From contig JADJHU010000014.1 of NCBI GenBank assembly GCA_016707425.1, forward strand, positions 62,001 to 126,000: DNA of 64,000 nucleotides, written 5' to 3'. Made by a program: the position numbers and the translations under genes. This DNA is from Gammaproteobacteria bacterium (GTDB lineage Bacteria; Pseudomonadota; Gammaproteobacteria; Steroidobacterales; Steroidobacteraceae). Positions 8,933 to 17,701 of this stretch are shown in pieces. Under the pieces are notes generated by a model, which saw only the letters and a program-made list of their open reading frames with translations, ran no database searches and was not told the origin of the DNA. Positions within the stretch are counted from its first letter, which is position 1. Each line of letters begins with the position of its first letter.

Positions 8933-9552
8933 CCGCCGCGCCCGTCGTGCGCCATCTCGGCTGCGTCGAGTACGAGCCGACGTGGCGGGCGATGCAGCGC
9001 TTCACAGACGGGCGCACCGCCGACACTCCCGACGAGATCTGGCTCCTCGAGCATCCGCCGGTCTTCACGCTCGGGATGAACGCGCGGATCGAGCATCTGC
9101 TCGCCCCGGGCCACATTCCGGTCGTGCGCATCGATCGCGGAGGCCAGGTCACCTACCATGGACCCGGGCAGCTGGTCGTCTATCCGCTCGTGGATATCCG
9201 TCGCGCTGCGCTCGGAGTGCGTGACCTCGTGAGCGTGCTGGAGGCGGCAGTCGTCGAGCTCGCAGCGCGCTCTGGCATCACCGCGGAGGTGCGCCGCGAG
9301 GCTCCGGGGGTGTATGTCGGCGGACGCAAGCTCGCGAGCGTCGGGCTTCGCATCCGCCGCGGCGCAAGCTACCACGGCCTGGCGCTCAACGTGAACATGG
9401 ATCTGGAGCCGTTCCGGCGCATCGATCCGTGTGGCTATGCGGGGCTCGAGATGACGCAGCTCGCCGACCTCGGTGCCGGTGACGACGCGGCGCAGGTCGC
9501 CCGTGATTTCACGCCGCTGCTCGTTCAGAGGCTCTATCATCGACGCTCATGA
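8929..9552 (+). CDS. lipB: Octanoyl-[acyl carrier protein]:protein N-octanoyltransferase
   Basis: 207 aa. LipB moves the octanoyl group from acyl carrier protein to the lipoyl domain, the step before LipA. Signatures: RGGQVTYHGPGQLV (70-83), the catalytic lysine 134 in GRKLASVG, and the acyl-thioester cysteine 168 in DPCGYAGLEMTQ. The GTG start overlaps the lipA stop and the gene ends over the start of the next (ATGA), so it is part of a tightly coupled operon. Confidence 0.96.
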   Translation: MTAAPVVRHLGCVEYEPTWRAMQRFTDGRTADTPDEIWLLEHPPVFTLGMNARIEHLLAPGHIPVVRIDRGGQVTYHGPGQLVVYPLVDIRRAALGVRDLVSVLEAAVVELAARSGITAEVRREAPGVYVGGRKLASVGLRIRRGASYHGLALNVNMDLEPFRRIDPCGYAGLEMTQLADLGAGDDAAQVARDFTPLLVQRLYHRRS

Positions 9553-10409
9553 GCGTCCGCTACCGAGAGTTCACGTTCGCGTCTCCCGAGGGACTCGCGC
9601 TCTTCTGTCGGGAATACGCGCCCGCCGCGCCCTGCGGGACAGTGATCTGCCTTCCGGGTCTCACGGACAATTCCCGGGAATTCGCGCCCCTCGCCCGCCG
9701 GCTCGCGGTGCGCCGCCGCGTGCTCACGCCGGATTTCCGCGGACGCGGGCATTCGCAGTGGGACGACGATCCGGAGCGTTACGCTTCCGGCGTCTACTAC
9801 CAGGACGTGCTGCAGCTGATCGGCGGGCACACGGACGGGCGGGTCGCACTCATCGGCACCTCGCTCGGCGGGATGGTGGCGATCCTGCTCGCCTCGCAGC
9901 TGCCGGAGTGCATCGCCTGCGTGGTACTGAACGACGTCGGTCCGGAAGTGCCCGCGGCGGGGCTGCACCGGATTGCGGGCTACGTCGGGCGCGAGCCACC
10001 TGTGGGGAGCTGGGCGGACGCGGCCGCGCGGGCAAAGGCACTGCATGGCGCTGCATTCCCCGATTTCTCCGACGATGACTGGCTCGGCGCGGTGCGCGCG
10101 GCCTGCCGCGAGGATGATGACGGGCACATCGTCGCCGACTATGACCCGAAGATCGGTGAGGCGATGCGCGCGCGGCTCGACGAGCCGGTCGACCTGTGGC
10201 CGTATTGGGCGATGCTCGAGCGCACGCCCGTGCTGCTGCTGCACGCGGAGCGTTCCGACATTCTCACGCCCGTCATCGTCGAGCGCATGCGCGCCATGAA
10301 GCCAGACCTCGAATGTCTCACCGTGCCCCGGCGCGGGCATGCGCCGACGCTCGTCGAACCCGTGGTGAGCGGGCCCCTGGACGCCTTTCTCTCCCGGCAT
10401 CTCCCATGA
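9549..10409 (+). CDS. Alpha/beta-hydrolase
   Basis: 286 aa alpha/beta-hydrolase fold. The oxyanion region is CLPGLTDNS, the nucleophile elbow is GTSLGG (about residue 100) and the last histidine is in RGHAPTL near the end. A DFRGRGHS segment lies in the cap-proximal region. The substrate cannot be read from sequence. It overlaps lipB and the MFS gene by four bases on each side, so it is translated from the same message; a role linked to lipoate or export is speculative. Confidence 0.8.
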   Translation: MSVRYREFTFASPEGLALFCREYAPAAPCGTVICLPGLTDNSREFAPLARRLAVRRRVLTPDFRGRGHSQWDDDPERYASGVYYQDVLQLIGGHTDGRVALIGTSLGGMVAILLASQLPECIACVVLNDVGPEVPAAGLHRIAGYVGREPPVGSWADAAARAKALHGAAFPDFSDDDWLGAVRAACREDDDGHIVADYDPKIGEAMRARLDEPVDLWPYWAMLERTPVLLLHAERSDILTPVIVERMRAMKPDLECLTVPRRGHAPTLVEPVVSGPLDAFLSRHLP

Positions 10410-11686
10410 ACGATGTCCCTGCGGACGCGGGCATCCGCAGCCGCCCGCGCACCTACGCCTTCTACGTGCTCGGCATTCTGCTGGCCGTGTACACGCTGAA
10501 TTTCGTGGATCGCATCGTGATTGGCGTGCTGGCCGCTCCCATCAAGGCGGATCTCGGTCTGAGCGATACCCAGCTCGGATTCCTCGGTGGCACGGCCTTC
10601 GCGCTCTTCTACACGGCACTCGGCATCCCGATCGGCTGGCTCGCCGATCGCAGCAACCGTGTGTGGATCATGACCGTGGCGCTCGCGCTCTGGAGCGCAT
10701 TTACCGCCCTGTGCGGTGCGGCGCAGGGGTTCGTCCAGCTGTTCCTGGCGCGTCTCGGTGTCGGCATCGGTGAAGCCGGCGGCACGGCACCCGCGTATTC
10801 CCTCATCAGCGACTATTTTCCGCCGGCGCAACGTGCGCGCGCGCTCGCGTTCTACAGCCTCGGCGTGCCGATCGGCAGCAGCCTCGGGCTCGCGCTCGGC
10901 GGCATCATTGCGACGCTGGTCGACTGGCGTGCGACCTTCGTCGTGCTCGGTCTGCTGGGGCTCCTGATCGCGCCGGTCCTGCGCACGACGGTGCGCGAGC
11001 CCGTCCGCGGTGCCTTCGAGGGGCACGCGCAGGATGCGCCGGCGCACTCCGTGCGCACGGTGCTGGCGACGCTCGCGCGCAAACCCGCCTTCTGGGCGCT
11101 GTCCTTCGGCGGTGGCATGAGCGGCATCGCCGGGTACGGGCTCATCTTCTGGATGCCGTCCTTCATCATGCGCAGCTTCGGGCTCACGCTCCTGGAGACC
11201 TCGCTCTACCTCGGTACACTCGTGTTCATCGGCGGCTCGAGCGGCGTGTGGGCGGGCGGCTGGCTCGGCGATCGCCTCGGGCAGCGTGGCAAGGCGGCTT
11301 ATGCACTCGTGCCGGCAGCGGCCTTCACCCTGCTCCTGCCATTCCAGATCGCCGCCGTGCTGTCGGGCTCACCGGCCGTTGCGTTCGTCATCCTGCTCGT
11401 CCCGGAGGCGCTGCGGGTCGTGTGGCTCGGGCCCGGGATCTCCGCCGTGCAGCACCTGGTGCCGCCGGGCATGCGCGCCATGGCTTCGGCGATCTTCCTG
11501 TTCGTCAACAATCTGGTGGGTCTCGGCCTGGGATCGCTCCTGATCGGCATGCTCTCGGATGCGCTCGCCGCGCGCCACGGCGTGGAGTCGCTGCGCTATG
11601 CGATCCTCTCGGCGATGAGCTTCTATGCGATCGCCGCAATACTGTTCCTGTTCGCCGCGCGGCGGCTCGAGCGCGACTGGGAGTGA
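10406..11686 (+). CDS. Major facilitator superfamily transporter, spinster type
   Basis: 426 aa from ATG 10406, which overlaps the hydrolase stop; longer in-frame starts overlap that gene. About 12 hydrophobic segments are visible. Motif A-like GWLADRSNRVWI follows the second helix, with LGVGIGEAGGTAPAYSLISDYFPPAQRARAL characteristic pieces of the spinster/hexuronate-like group. An inner-membrane exporter or importer of small organic molecules is likely, substrate unknown. It converges on an NTF2-like gene 24 nt away. Confidence 0.83.
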   Translation: MNDVPADAGIRSRPRTYAFYVLGILLAVYTLNFVDRIVIGVLAAPIKADLGLSDTQLGFLGGTAFALFYTALGIPIGWLADRSNRVWIMTVALALWSAFTALCGAAQGFVQLFLARLGVGIGEAGGTAPAYSLISDYFPPAQRARALAFYSLGVPIGSSLGLALGGIIATLVDWRATFVVLGLLGLLIAPVLRTTVREPVRGAFEGHAQDAPAHSVRTVLATLARKPAFWALSFGGGMSGIAGYGLIFWMPSFIMRSFGLTLLETSLYLGTLVFIGGSSGVWAGGWLGDRLGQRGKAAYALVPAAAFTLLLPFQIAAVLSGSPAVAFVILLVPEALRVVWLGPGISAVQHLVPPGMRAMASAIFLFVNNLVGLGLGSLLIGMLSDALAARHGVESLRYAILSAMSFYAIAAILFLFAARRLERDWE

Positions 11687-11710
11687 ACGTCTGCCCTCCC
11701 TGGCGCCGGG

Positions 11711-12280
11711 TCACCTGCCGGACTCGCGGAGCTTCCGGGCGACCGGGTCGTCCCTGAAGTACTCCGCGTTCCAGGTCTGCTCCTCCAGACGCAGTCGGGC
11801 GATACGCCAACCGGCCTTCGTGCGGATCACTTTCGTGAGGTAGATTCCACCGACGGCCATGCCGCGACTGTGCATGAAGAAGCGCAGGTCTGCGGAATCG
11901 CCGTGGCACTCGACGAGCGGATTGGTGTTGAAGTGCATGGGTATCGCGTCCGTGTCCTTGCGATGACCCAGGCTCCGGTAGAGCCACGCATAGATCGCCT
12001 CGAAACCCTCGAGGTGCTCGTTCAGCCCGAAAGGGTTCGCACCCAGGCCGACGTAGTCGGCCACGGCATCCTCGGCGAAGACCGAGCTCAGCATCTGCCG
12101 GTCGACTCCCAGATCGACTCCCCATGCATAGCGGCTGCTGAGCTGCAGGATGTCGAGGCGATCGTCGGCTGTGCACGCGAGTTTTTCCGTTGCCGGTGGC
12201 GCGGCCGTTGCCGGTGGCGCGGCGAGCAGTGTCGCAGCGAGGGCGGGGATGAGCCACTGTGTGACGCATTGAAACTTCAT
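11711..12280 (-). CDS. Exported NTF2/SnoaL-like protein
   Basis: 189 aa. Start set at ATG 12280, preceded by GAGGAG 9 nt upstream and followed by a signal peptide (QWLIPALAATLLAAPPATA). The rest fits a SnoaL/NTF2-like cone: an amino-terminal helix (DDRLDILQLSSRYAWGVDLG), an acidic EDAVADYVG strand and a VIRTKAGWRIARLRLEE carboxy-terminal strand. Such proteins are often isomerases, dehydratases or binding proteins; catalytic residues cannot be assigned. Exported location is inferred from the signal peptide. Confidence 0.72.
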   Translation of the reverse strand: MKFQCVTQWLIPALAATLLAAPPATAAPPATEKLACTADDRLDILQLSSRYAWGVDLGVDRQMLSSVFAEDAVADYVGLGANPFGLNEHLEGFEAIYAWLYRSLGHRKDTDAIPMHFNTNPLVECHGDSADLRFFMHSRGMAVGGIYLTKVIRTKAGWRIARLRLEEQTWNAEYFRDDPVARKLRESGR

Positions 12281-12365
12281 GTCGCTTCTCCTCGATGTCG
12301 TGAGCCCGGTCAGCGCCGGCCGTGCAGTGCGTTCGTGCCCGGCTGGGGCGGGCTCCCATTGCATC

Positions 12366-12632
12366 TCAGATCACCATCAGTACCTGCTCGCACCCCGAGA
12401 GATCACCCGCGAGCGCCGTAACCTGTTCGCGGCTGGTGGCACGAATCACGTAGGAAATCGCGAGGAAGCTGCCGTTGGTGCTCAGCCGTTCGCTGATGCG
12501 CCCGACGTCCAGATCGGGTGCGTGGCGGAGCATGATTCCGTGTATCCGCGCACGGAACTCCGCCGAAGGGCGCCCGAGCACCTTGATGGGATAGTCAGTC
12601 GGAAACTGCAGCAGCCCGGCCCCGTTCACCAC
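12366..12632 (-). CDS. ybeD: DUF493 family protein YbeD
   Basis: 88 aa, the usual size for YbeD. It has the PTDYPIKVLG opening, and the two-strand ferredoxin-like ACT-type fold (ISERLSTNGSFLAISYVI; alternating helix and strand to CEQVLMVI). Function unproven; in E. coli it sits between dacA and lipB. Here it overlaps the 3' end of dat by seven bases and is the last gene of the mreB-to-ybeD minus-strand series. Confidence 0.9.
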   Translation of the reverse strand: MVNGAGLLQFPTDYPIKVLGRPSAEFRARIHGIMLRHAPDLDVGRISERLSTNGSFLAISYVIRATSREQVTALAGDLSGCEQVLMVI

Positions 12633-13498
12633 GGCTCGCCTGTGAGTCGCCGCTTGAGCTCCTGGAACGCGCTGTACACCCGCTGCCAGCCGGCACCAGG
12701 CCGCCCTGAGCCGACGGGTGCCGCATCGAGGCGCGTGACCGGCACGACCTCGCGGGTCGCTGCCGCGAGCCAGATCTCCTCTGCGCGGCGCAGATCCGCC
12801 TCCGGCACGGGGGCGATGCGCACGGGGATGCCGCAGGCGGCCGCGAGCTCCTCGACTACGTCGCGCGTGGTGCCAGGCAGGATGTGCGGCGAGCGCGGCG
12901 GTGCGCGCAACTCGCCGTCGATGATCACGTGCACGCTCGATCCGCTCCCCTCGGTGAGCAGTCCTTCCCGCAGGAGGATCGCCTCGGCGGCTCCGGCCTC
13001 GAGCGCCTGCTGGCGCAGCAGCACGTTCGCGAGCAGCGCGACGGACTTGATGTCACAGCGTGCCCAGCGCGGGTCCACGGTGGTGATGCAGGCCACGCCC
13101 TGCTCGAGCGTCTCGCGCGCGGGCGCCGGCAGCGGGGCACAGAAGGCGAACACCGTCGGCGCGATCCCGGGCAGCGGCGCATGGCTGCGTCCGTACTCGG
13201 CGCCCCGCGAGATCTGGAGGTACACGTACTGATCGCCGCCGCCATTGCGCGCGATGAGCTCGCTGCAGAGGGCCCGCCAGCCCTCGAGCGAGTGCGGGTT
13301 CGTGAGCCGGATCTCCTGGCAGCTGCGCGCGAGGCGCCCGAAATGCGGTCCGAAACGGAAGGGGCGCCCTCCATAGACAGGCATCACCTCGTAGACACCG
13401 TCGCCGTAGAGAAAGCTGCGATCGAGCGGTGAGATGCGCGCCTCACGCAGCGGCAGGATCTCGCCGTTGAGATGACAGAGTGGCAGCGGATCACCCAT
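12626..13498 (-). CDS. dat: D-amino acid aminotransferase (class IV PLP aminotransferase)
   Basis: 290 aa from ATG 13498; upstream in-frame sequence overlaps dacA. Class IV aminotransferase features: LNGEILPLREARISPLDRSFLYGDGVYE at the amino terminus, PLP lysine in DIKSVALLANVL (about residue 150) and the phosphate-binding LTEGSGSSVHV loop. It would interconvert D-alanine and D-glutamate with keto acids, supplying or recycling peptidoglycan D-amino acids. It lies 7 nt after dacA, whose product releases D-alanine, a sensible pairing. A branched-chain or 4-amino-4-deoxychorismate activity cannot be fully excluded. Confidence 0.87.
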   Translation of the reverse strand: MGDPLPLCHLNGEILPLREARISPLDRSFLYGDGVYEVMPVYGGRPFRFGPHFGRLARSCQEIRLTNPHSLEGWRALCSELIARNGGGDQYVYLQISRGAEYGRSHAPLPGIAPTVFAFCAPLPAPARETLEQGVACITTVDPRWARCDIKSVALLANVLLRQQALEAGAAEAILLREGLLTEGSGSSVHVIIDGELRAPPRSPHILPGTTRDVVEELAAACGIPVRIAPVPEADLRRAEEIWLAAATREVVPVTRLDAAPVGSGRPGAGWQRVYSAFQELKRRLTGEPW

Positions 13499-13505
13499 CG
13501 GGCTC

Positions 13506-14651
13506 TCAGCGCAGCCAGAGTGCGATGGACCCGGTGAGTGACGCCCACCAGCCGCCGGCGGGCGCCGGCTTTGCCGGGACCAGCGGCACGCGCGTGACGA
13601 CTGTGTCACCGTCACTCACCGTGAATTCGCCCACGGGCTGTCCGGCCGAGAGCGGGGCGATCAGGGGTTCGTTGACATGAGTGCCTGTGCGCAGCCCGGC
13701 GGCGGCGCCGCGGCCCGCCGTGACATAGACGTCGCGCGCCGGGACGAGCGCCACGGTGTCCACCTTGCCCTTGTAGAGTCGCGGCGTCAGCACGGTCTCG
13801 TCGTGGCTCTTCAGCCGGACGGTCTCGAAGAAGGTGTAGCCGTAGTTGAGGAGCGCGGCGCTGGAGTCTTCGCGGCCCTTCCAGCTGGGCGAGCCGAGCA
13901 CCACCGAGATGAGGCGCATGCCCTGACGGTTCGCCGAGGTCACCAGGCAGTAGCCGGCGGTCTCGGTGTGGCCGGTCTTGATGCCGTCCACAGAGGGATC
14001 CCGGGCGAGCAGCCCGTTGCGGTTCGGCTGCGTGATGTTGTTCCAGGTGAATTCACGCTGCGAGTACCAGCGGTAATAGCCGGGGAATTCGCGGATGAGG
14101 GCCTGACTCAGCATGGCGATGTCGCGCGCGGTGGTGCGGTGGGTCGGTGAGGGCATGCCGGCGGAATTCTCGAAGTGCGAGTGCTTCATCCCGAGGCGCT
14201 TCGCATATTCGTTCATGAGCTGTGCGAAGGCGTCCTCGGTACCGGCCACGCGCTCGGCAAGTGCGATGGTGGCATCGTTGCCAGACTGGACGATCATGCC
14301 CTGGATGAGCACTTCGACGGGAACCTGCGTGCCCACCTGTACGAAGGTGCGTGAGCCCTCGGCGCGCCAGGCCCGCTCGCTGATGGTCACCAGATCATCG
14401 AGCCGCAGACGCTTCTCGCTCAGCGCCTTGAAGACCGCGTAGGCTGCCATGAGCTTGGTGATGCTCGCCGGCTCCATCGGAGCATCGGCGTTCTTCTCGG
14501 CGAGCACGCGGCCGCTGCTGAAATCCATGAGGATGTAGCTGCGCGCGTCGATGGCCGGAGCAGGAGGAATCGGTACGGCGCTGTGCGCAGCGGGCGCGAG
14601 GAGAGCGAGGGCGGCGAGCGCGAGAATCGTCATGACGGGCGAGCGGATCAT
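13506..14651 (-). CDS. dacA: D-alanyl-D-alanine carboxypeptidase (PBP5/6 family)
   Basis: 381 aa from ATG 14651, chosen because a signal peptide follows at once (MTILALAALALLAPAAHSA). Penicillin-binding motifs are in place: SITK 63-66 (nucleophile Ser63), SGN 123-125 and KTG 225-227. A beta-rich PBP5 carboxy-terminal domain follows (VALVPARDVYVTAGRG), ending in a hydrophobic/amphipathic WWASLTGSIALWLR tail likely to anchor it to the outer face of the inner membrane. It trims the terminal D-Ala of stem pentapeptides. dat follows 7 nt downstream. Confidence 0.95.
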   Translation of the reverse strand: MIRSPVMTILALAALALLAPAAHSAVPIPPAPAIDARSYILMDFSSGRVLAEKNADAPMEPASITKLMAAYAVFKALSEKRLRLDDLVTISERAWRAEGSRTFVQVGTQVPVEVLIQGMIVQSGNDATIALAERVAGTEDAFAQLMNEYAKRLGMKHSHFENSAGMPSPTHRTTARDIAMLSQALIREFPGYYRWYSQREFTWNNITQPNRNGLLARDPSVDGIKTGHTETAGYCLVTSANRQGMRLISVVLGSPSWKGREDSSAALLNYGYTFFETVRLKSHDETVLTPRLYKGKVDTVALVPARDVYVTAGRGAAAGLRTGTHVNEPLIAPLSAGQPVGEFTVSDGDTVVTRVPLVPAKPAPAGGWWASLTGSIALWLR

Positions 14652-14710
14652 CGGGGGCGTGGACTCCAGGGTTGGGAAGGGTGGCGACGCGTGGATTCTA
14701 GACTCACCGC

Positions 14711-15532
14711 TCAATCGAGCGCGAGCCGCACATCGGCGAGTCCGAAGGCCGCAAGCCGTGCGACCAGGAGATCGAAATCCCCGACACTCGCGACCGGTCC
14801 GATGCGCACGCGATGCAGCAGACGGCGCGTCGCGTCTTCATAGACGCGCACGAAGGCCCCGGTGAAGCCGGCAGCGCGCAGTCGTTCGGCGAGCCGCTGT
14901 GCATTGCGCTCGTCGGCGAAGGCGCCGGCCTGTACATAGAGTGCGGCGGCCGGCCCGGTCGCCACAGGGGTCGGTGCCGCCGCGCGCGCAGCGACGCCGG
15001 CGGCGGCCGCGCTGCCTCCCGGTTCGAGCGTGCGCACCTCGACCAGGGCGGTGCCATCACCCACCATGTCGAGCTTCGCGGCTGCGGTGTAGGAGAGATC
15101 GATCAGGCGATTGGCCACGAAGGGGCCGCGGTCGTTGATGCGCACGACGATGCTGCGGCCGTTGCGCAGGTTGGTCACGCGCGCATAGCTCGGGAGCGGC
15201 AGTGTCTTGTGTGCTGCGCTCATCGCATACATGTCGTAGCGTTCGCCGCTCGAAGTCGAGGCGGCATGAAACCCAGGCCCGTACCATGAGGCGACGCCGC
15301 GCTCGACATAGTCGCGGGCGCTCGCCAGCACGAAGTAGCGCTGACCGAGGACGTCGTAGAAGGGTGGATTGCCGCGTTCGCTGCGCGGCTCCTGGCGCGG
15401 CACGGCATCGGGGATCGCAGAGATGTCCGGCACGGGCGGCGCAGGCGCCGGGGCGTGCCGTGGTGCCACACTGCAGGCCGCGAGTGTGGCTGTGAGCGTG
15501 GCGGCCGGCAGGAGGCGGTGGCAGCGGCTCAC
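14711..15532 (-). CDS. rlpA: RlpA-type lipoprotein (DPBB + SPOR), putative lytic transglycosylase
   Basis: 273 aa. Lipobox LAAC places the lipidated cysteine at residue 20. A proline-rich spacer leads to a double-psi beta-barrel domain (YVERGVASWYGPGFH to NDRGPFVANRLIDLSY), then a SPOR domain (LYVQAGAFADERNAQRLAERL to the end) that binds denuded glycan at the septum. RlpA in Pseudomonas is a lytic transglycosylase acting on such strands. It overlaps the mltB stop by four bases and belongs to the wall-elongation operon. Confidence 0.93.
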   Translation of the reverse strand: MSRCHRLLPAATLTATLAACSVAPRHAPAPAPPVPDISAIPDAVPRQEPRSERGNPPFYDVLGQRYFVLASARDYVERGVASWYGPGFHAASTSSGERYDMYAMSAAHKTLPLPSYARVTNLRNGRSIVVRINDRGPFVANRLIDLSYTAAAKLDMVGDGTALVEVRTLEPGGSAAAAGVAARAAAPTPVATGPAAALYVQAGAFADERNAQRLAERLRAAGFTGAFVRVYEDATRRLLHRVRIGPVASVGDFDLLVARLAAFGLADVRLALD

Positions 15533-16542
15533 GGGGCCGCCTGTGGGAGCCGCTCGCGCAGCGCCTGCGCCAGATCGTGCACGGCCATGGCATAGCGGAC
15601 GCTGCGGTTGTAGCGCGTGATGACCTGAAAGTTGCGAAAGCCGATGCGGTAGGCGGGGCCCTCGCGCTGCTCGGCGGGGATGAGCATCGCCGGGGTGTTC
15701 CCCGGGAGCACCGTGTCACAGCGCACGCCCGCGCCACGCAGGGATTCGACGGTCTGGTCGAGCTCGAGCCTGCGTGGATCGGCCACGAAGGGGGCGTCGG
15801 GTTCGAAGGCGCACTCGGCGAGCACCGGGCCGGCCGGTTCCCAGCCGTGCTCGCGGAAATAGTTCGCGACGCTCGCGGCCACGTCCTCCCACTGTGTCCA
15901 GAGATCGCGGCGCCGGTCCGCATTGCCGTCCACGGCATAGCGGCGATAGCTCGAAGGCATGAACTGCGGCGCACCCATCGCTCCGGCATAGGAGCCGAGT
16001 GCGCTCAGAGGATCGATCGATTCCTCACGGACGAGCAGCAGGAACTGCTCCAGCTCTCCTGAGAAAAAGGTGGCGCGCGGCGGATAATCGAAGGCGAGGG
16101 TCGCGAGCGCATCGAGCACGCGATAGCGGCCTGTCACGCGGCCGTAGGAGGTCTCGACGCCGACGATGGCGACGAGATATTCGGCTGCGACCCCGCGCTC
16201 CCGCGCCACGCGTTCGAGGAGCTCGCGGTGCGTTGTCCAGAACTGCACGCCCTCGCGAATGCGTTCCTCGGTCAGGAAGCGCGCACGATACTGCCACCAC
16301 GGGACGGTTTTCTCCGCCGGCCGGCTGATCGCCTCGAGGATCTTCGGCTGTGGCTCGGCCTGGGCGAGGAGGCTGTATACCTGCCTTGACTCGAAGTCGT
16401 CGCGGTGCGCGATCCGCTCGACGAACTCGCGGATCTCCGGGCGCGTGAGATCGAAGCCATTGCCTGCTGCGCGGGTCTGGCTCGCGAAGAGGGGCGTGCA
16501 CGCCGCACAGGCGAGTGCGACGATGAGCAGAGATCTCGGCAT
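15529..16542 (-). CDS. mltB: Lytic murein transglycosylase B
   Basis: 337 aa. An amino-terminal signal segment (SLLIVALACAACTPLFA) has cysteines that do not form a classic lipobox, so it may be soluble periplasmic rather than lipidated. The catalytic glutamate is Glu130 in VGVETSYGRVTG, and the MltB core continues with GAMGAPQFMPSSYRRYAVDG. It cleaves the MurNAc-GlcNAc bond to form 1,6-anhydro ends, feeding the recycling pathway in which amgK and murU act. Overlaps rlpA. Confidence 0.93.
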   Translation of the reverse strand: MPRSLLIVALACAACTPLFASQTRAAGNGFDLTRPEIREFVERIAHRDDFESRQVYSLLAQAEPQPKILEAISRPAEKTVPWWQYRARFLTEERIREGVQFWTTHRELLERVARERGVAAEYLVAIVGVETSYGRVTGRYRVLDALATLAFDYPPRATFFSGELEQFLLLVREESIDPLSALGSYAGAMGAPQFMPSSYRRYAVDGNADRRRDLWTQWEDVAASVANYFREHGWEPAGPVLAECAFEPDAPFVADPRRLELDQTVESLRGAGVRCDTVLPGNTPAMLIPAEQREGPAYRIGFRNFQVITRYNRSVRYAMAVHDLAQALRERLPQAAP

Positions 16543-16564
16543 GGACGCTCCGCGCGCGGGCCTG

Positions 16565-17701
16565 TCAGGAGCCGACGAGCTTGCGATGCGAGTAGAGAGA
16601 CATCAGGATACCGAAGCCCGCCAGCAGGGTCACCATCGACGTGCCACCATAGCTGACGAGCGGCAGCGGCACACCGACGACCGGCAGCAGCCCGCTCACC
16701 ATGCCGGCATTGATGAACACGTAGACGAAGAAGGTGATGGCGAGGCTGCCCGCGAGCAGGCGGGCAAAGGTGTCCTGGGTCTGCATGGCAAGGTAGATCG
16801 CGCGCGCGACCACGAAGAGGTACAGGAGCAGCAGGATCACGAGCCCGAGCAGCCCGAGCTCCTCCCCGATCACTGCGAAGATGAAATCGGTCGAGCGTTC
16901 GGGCAGGAACTCGAGCTGTGCCTGGCTGCCGTTCATCCACCCCTTGCCGAACACGCCGCCCGAGCCGATCGCGATCTGCGACTGGATGATGTGGTAACCC
17001 GCACCCAGCGGATCCTGCTCCGGGTCGAAGAAGGTGAGCACCCGCTTGCGCTGGTAGTCGTGCAGGAAACCCCAGCCGATCCACGCGGTGCCCGCCGCGA
17101 GACCTGCGAGACCCGCGATCCAGCGCATCTGCAGTCCGGCGAGCAGCACGACGAGCCCGCCTGCCATGGCGATCAGGAGTGCGGTGCCGAGATCGGGCTG
17201 CGCGGCCACCAGTCCCACGGGCACCAGGATGATGGCGGCGAGCGCCAGGAGGGAGCGGCCATCGGGCGGCAACGGCCGCTCGTGCAGGTACCAGGCGCAG
17301 AGCATCGGCACGGCGATCTTCATGACCTCGGAGGGCTGGAAGCGCACGAAGCCGAGATCGAGCCAGCGCTGCGCCCCCTTGCCGATGTAGCCGATCACCT
17401 CCACCACGACCAGCAGCACGACACCGACGACATAGACCCAGGGCGAGAGCCGCCGCAGGAAGTTCGGATTGACCTGCGCGAGGGCGAGCATTGCCAGGGT
17501 TCCGAGGCCGAGGCGGATCGTGGCGCGCACCACACTCGCGGGATCCTGGCCCGAGGCGCTGTAGAGCACGAACAGGCCATAGGCCGCGACGAGCGCGAGC
17601 CCGAGGAGCAGCGGCCCGTCGAGCTTCAGGGAGGCGAGCATGCGTGCCGTCGCGGTGACCGTGCGACGCGTGCGGGAGGGATCAGTGATGGCGTCGTACA
17701 T
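16565..17701 (-). CDS. rodA: Rod-shape SEDS peptidoglycan polymerase RodA
   Basis: 378 aa SEDS protein with about ten membrane helices. Typical pieces: GSGGVFGKGW, LPERSTDFIFAVIGEELGL (with the family's catalytic-region aspartate) and the late SYGGTSMVTLLAGFGILMSL. RodA polymerises glycan strands with PBP2 during side-wall elongation. The start overlaps the last base of the mrdA stop, so translation is coupled. Confidence 0.96.
   Translation of the reverse strand: MYDAITDPSRTRRTVTATARMLASLKLDGPLLLGLALVAAYGLFVLYSASGQDPASVVRATIRLGLGTLAMLALAQVNPNFLRRLSPWVYVVGVVLLVVVEVIGYIGKGAQRWLDLGFVRFQPSEVMKIAVPMLCAWYLHERPLPPDGRSLLALAAIILVPVGLVAAQPDLGTALLIAMAGGLVVLLAGLQMRWIAGLAGLAAGTAWIGWGFLHDYQRKRVLTFFDPEQDPLGAGYHIIQSQIAIGSGGVFGKGWMNGSQAQLEFLPERSTDFIFAVIGEELGLLGLVILLLLYLFVVARAIYLAMQTQDTFARLLAGSLAITFFVYVFINAGMVSGLLPVVGVPLPLVSYGGTSMVTLLAGFGILMSLYSHRKLVGS

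Noticed and set aside
11687..11710. CCTGGCGCCGGG hairpin between the MFS and NTF2-like genes as terminator
   Set aside because: The stem is short and imperfect, with no loop or T tract; GC-rich chance pairing is likely.
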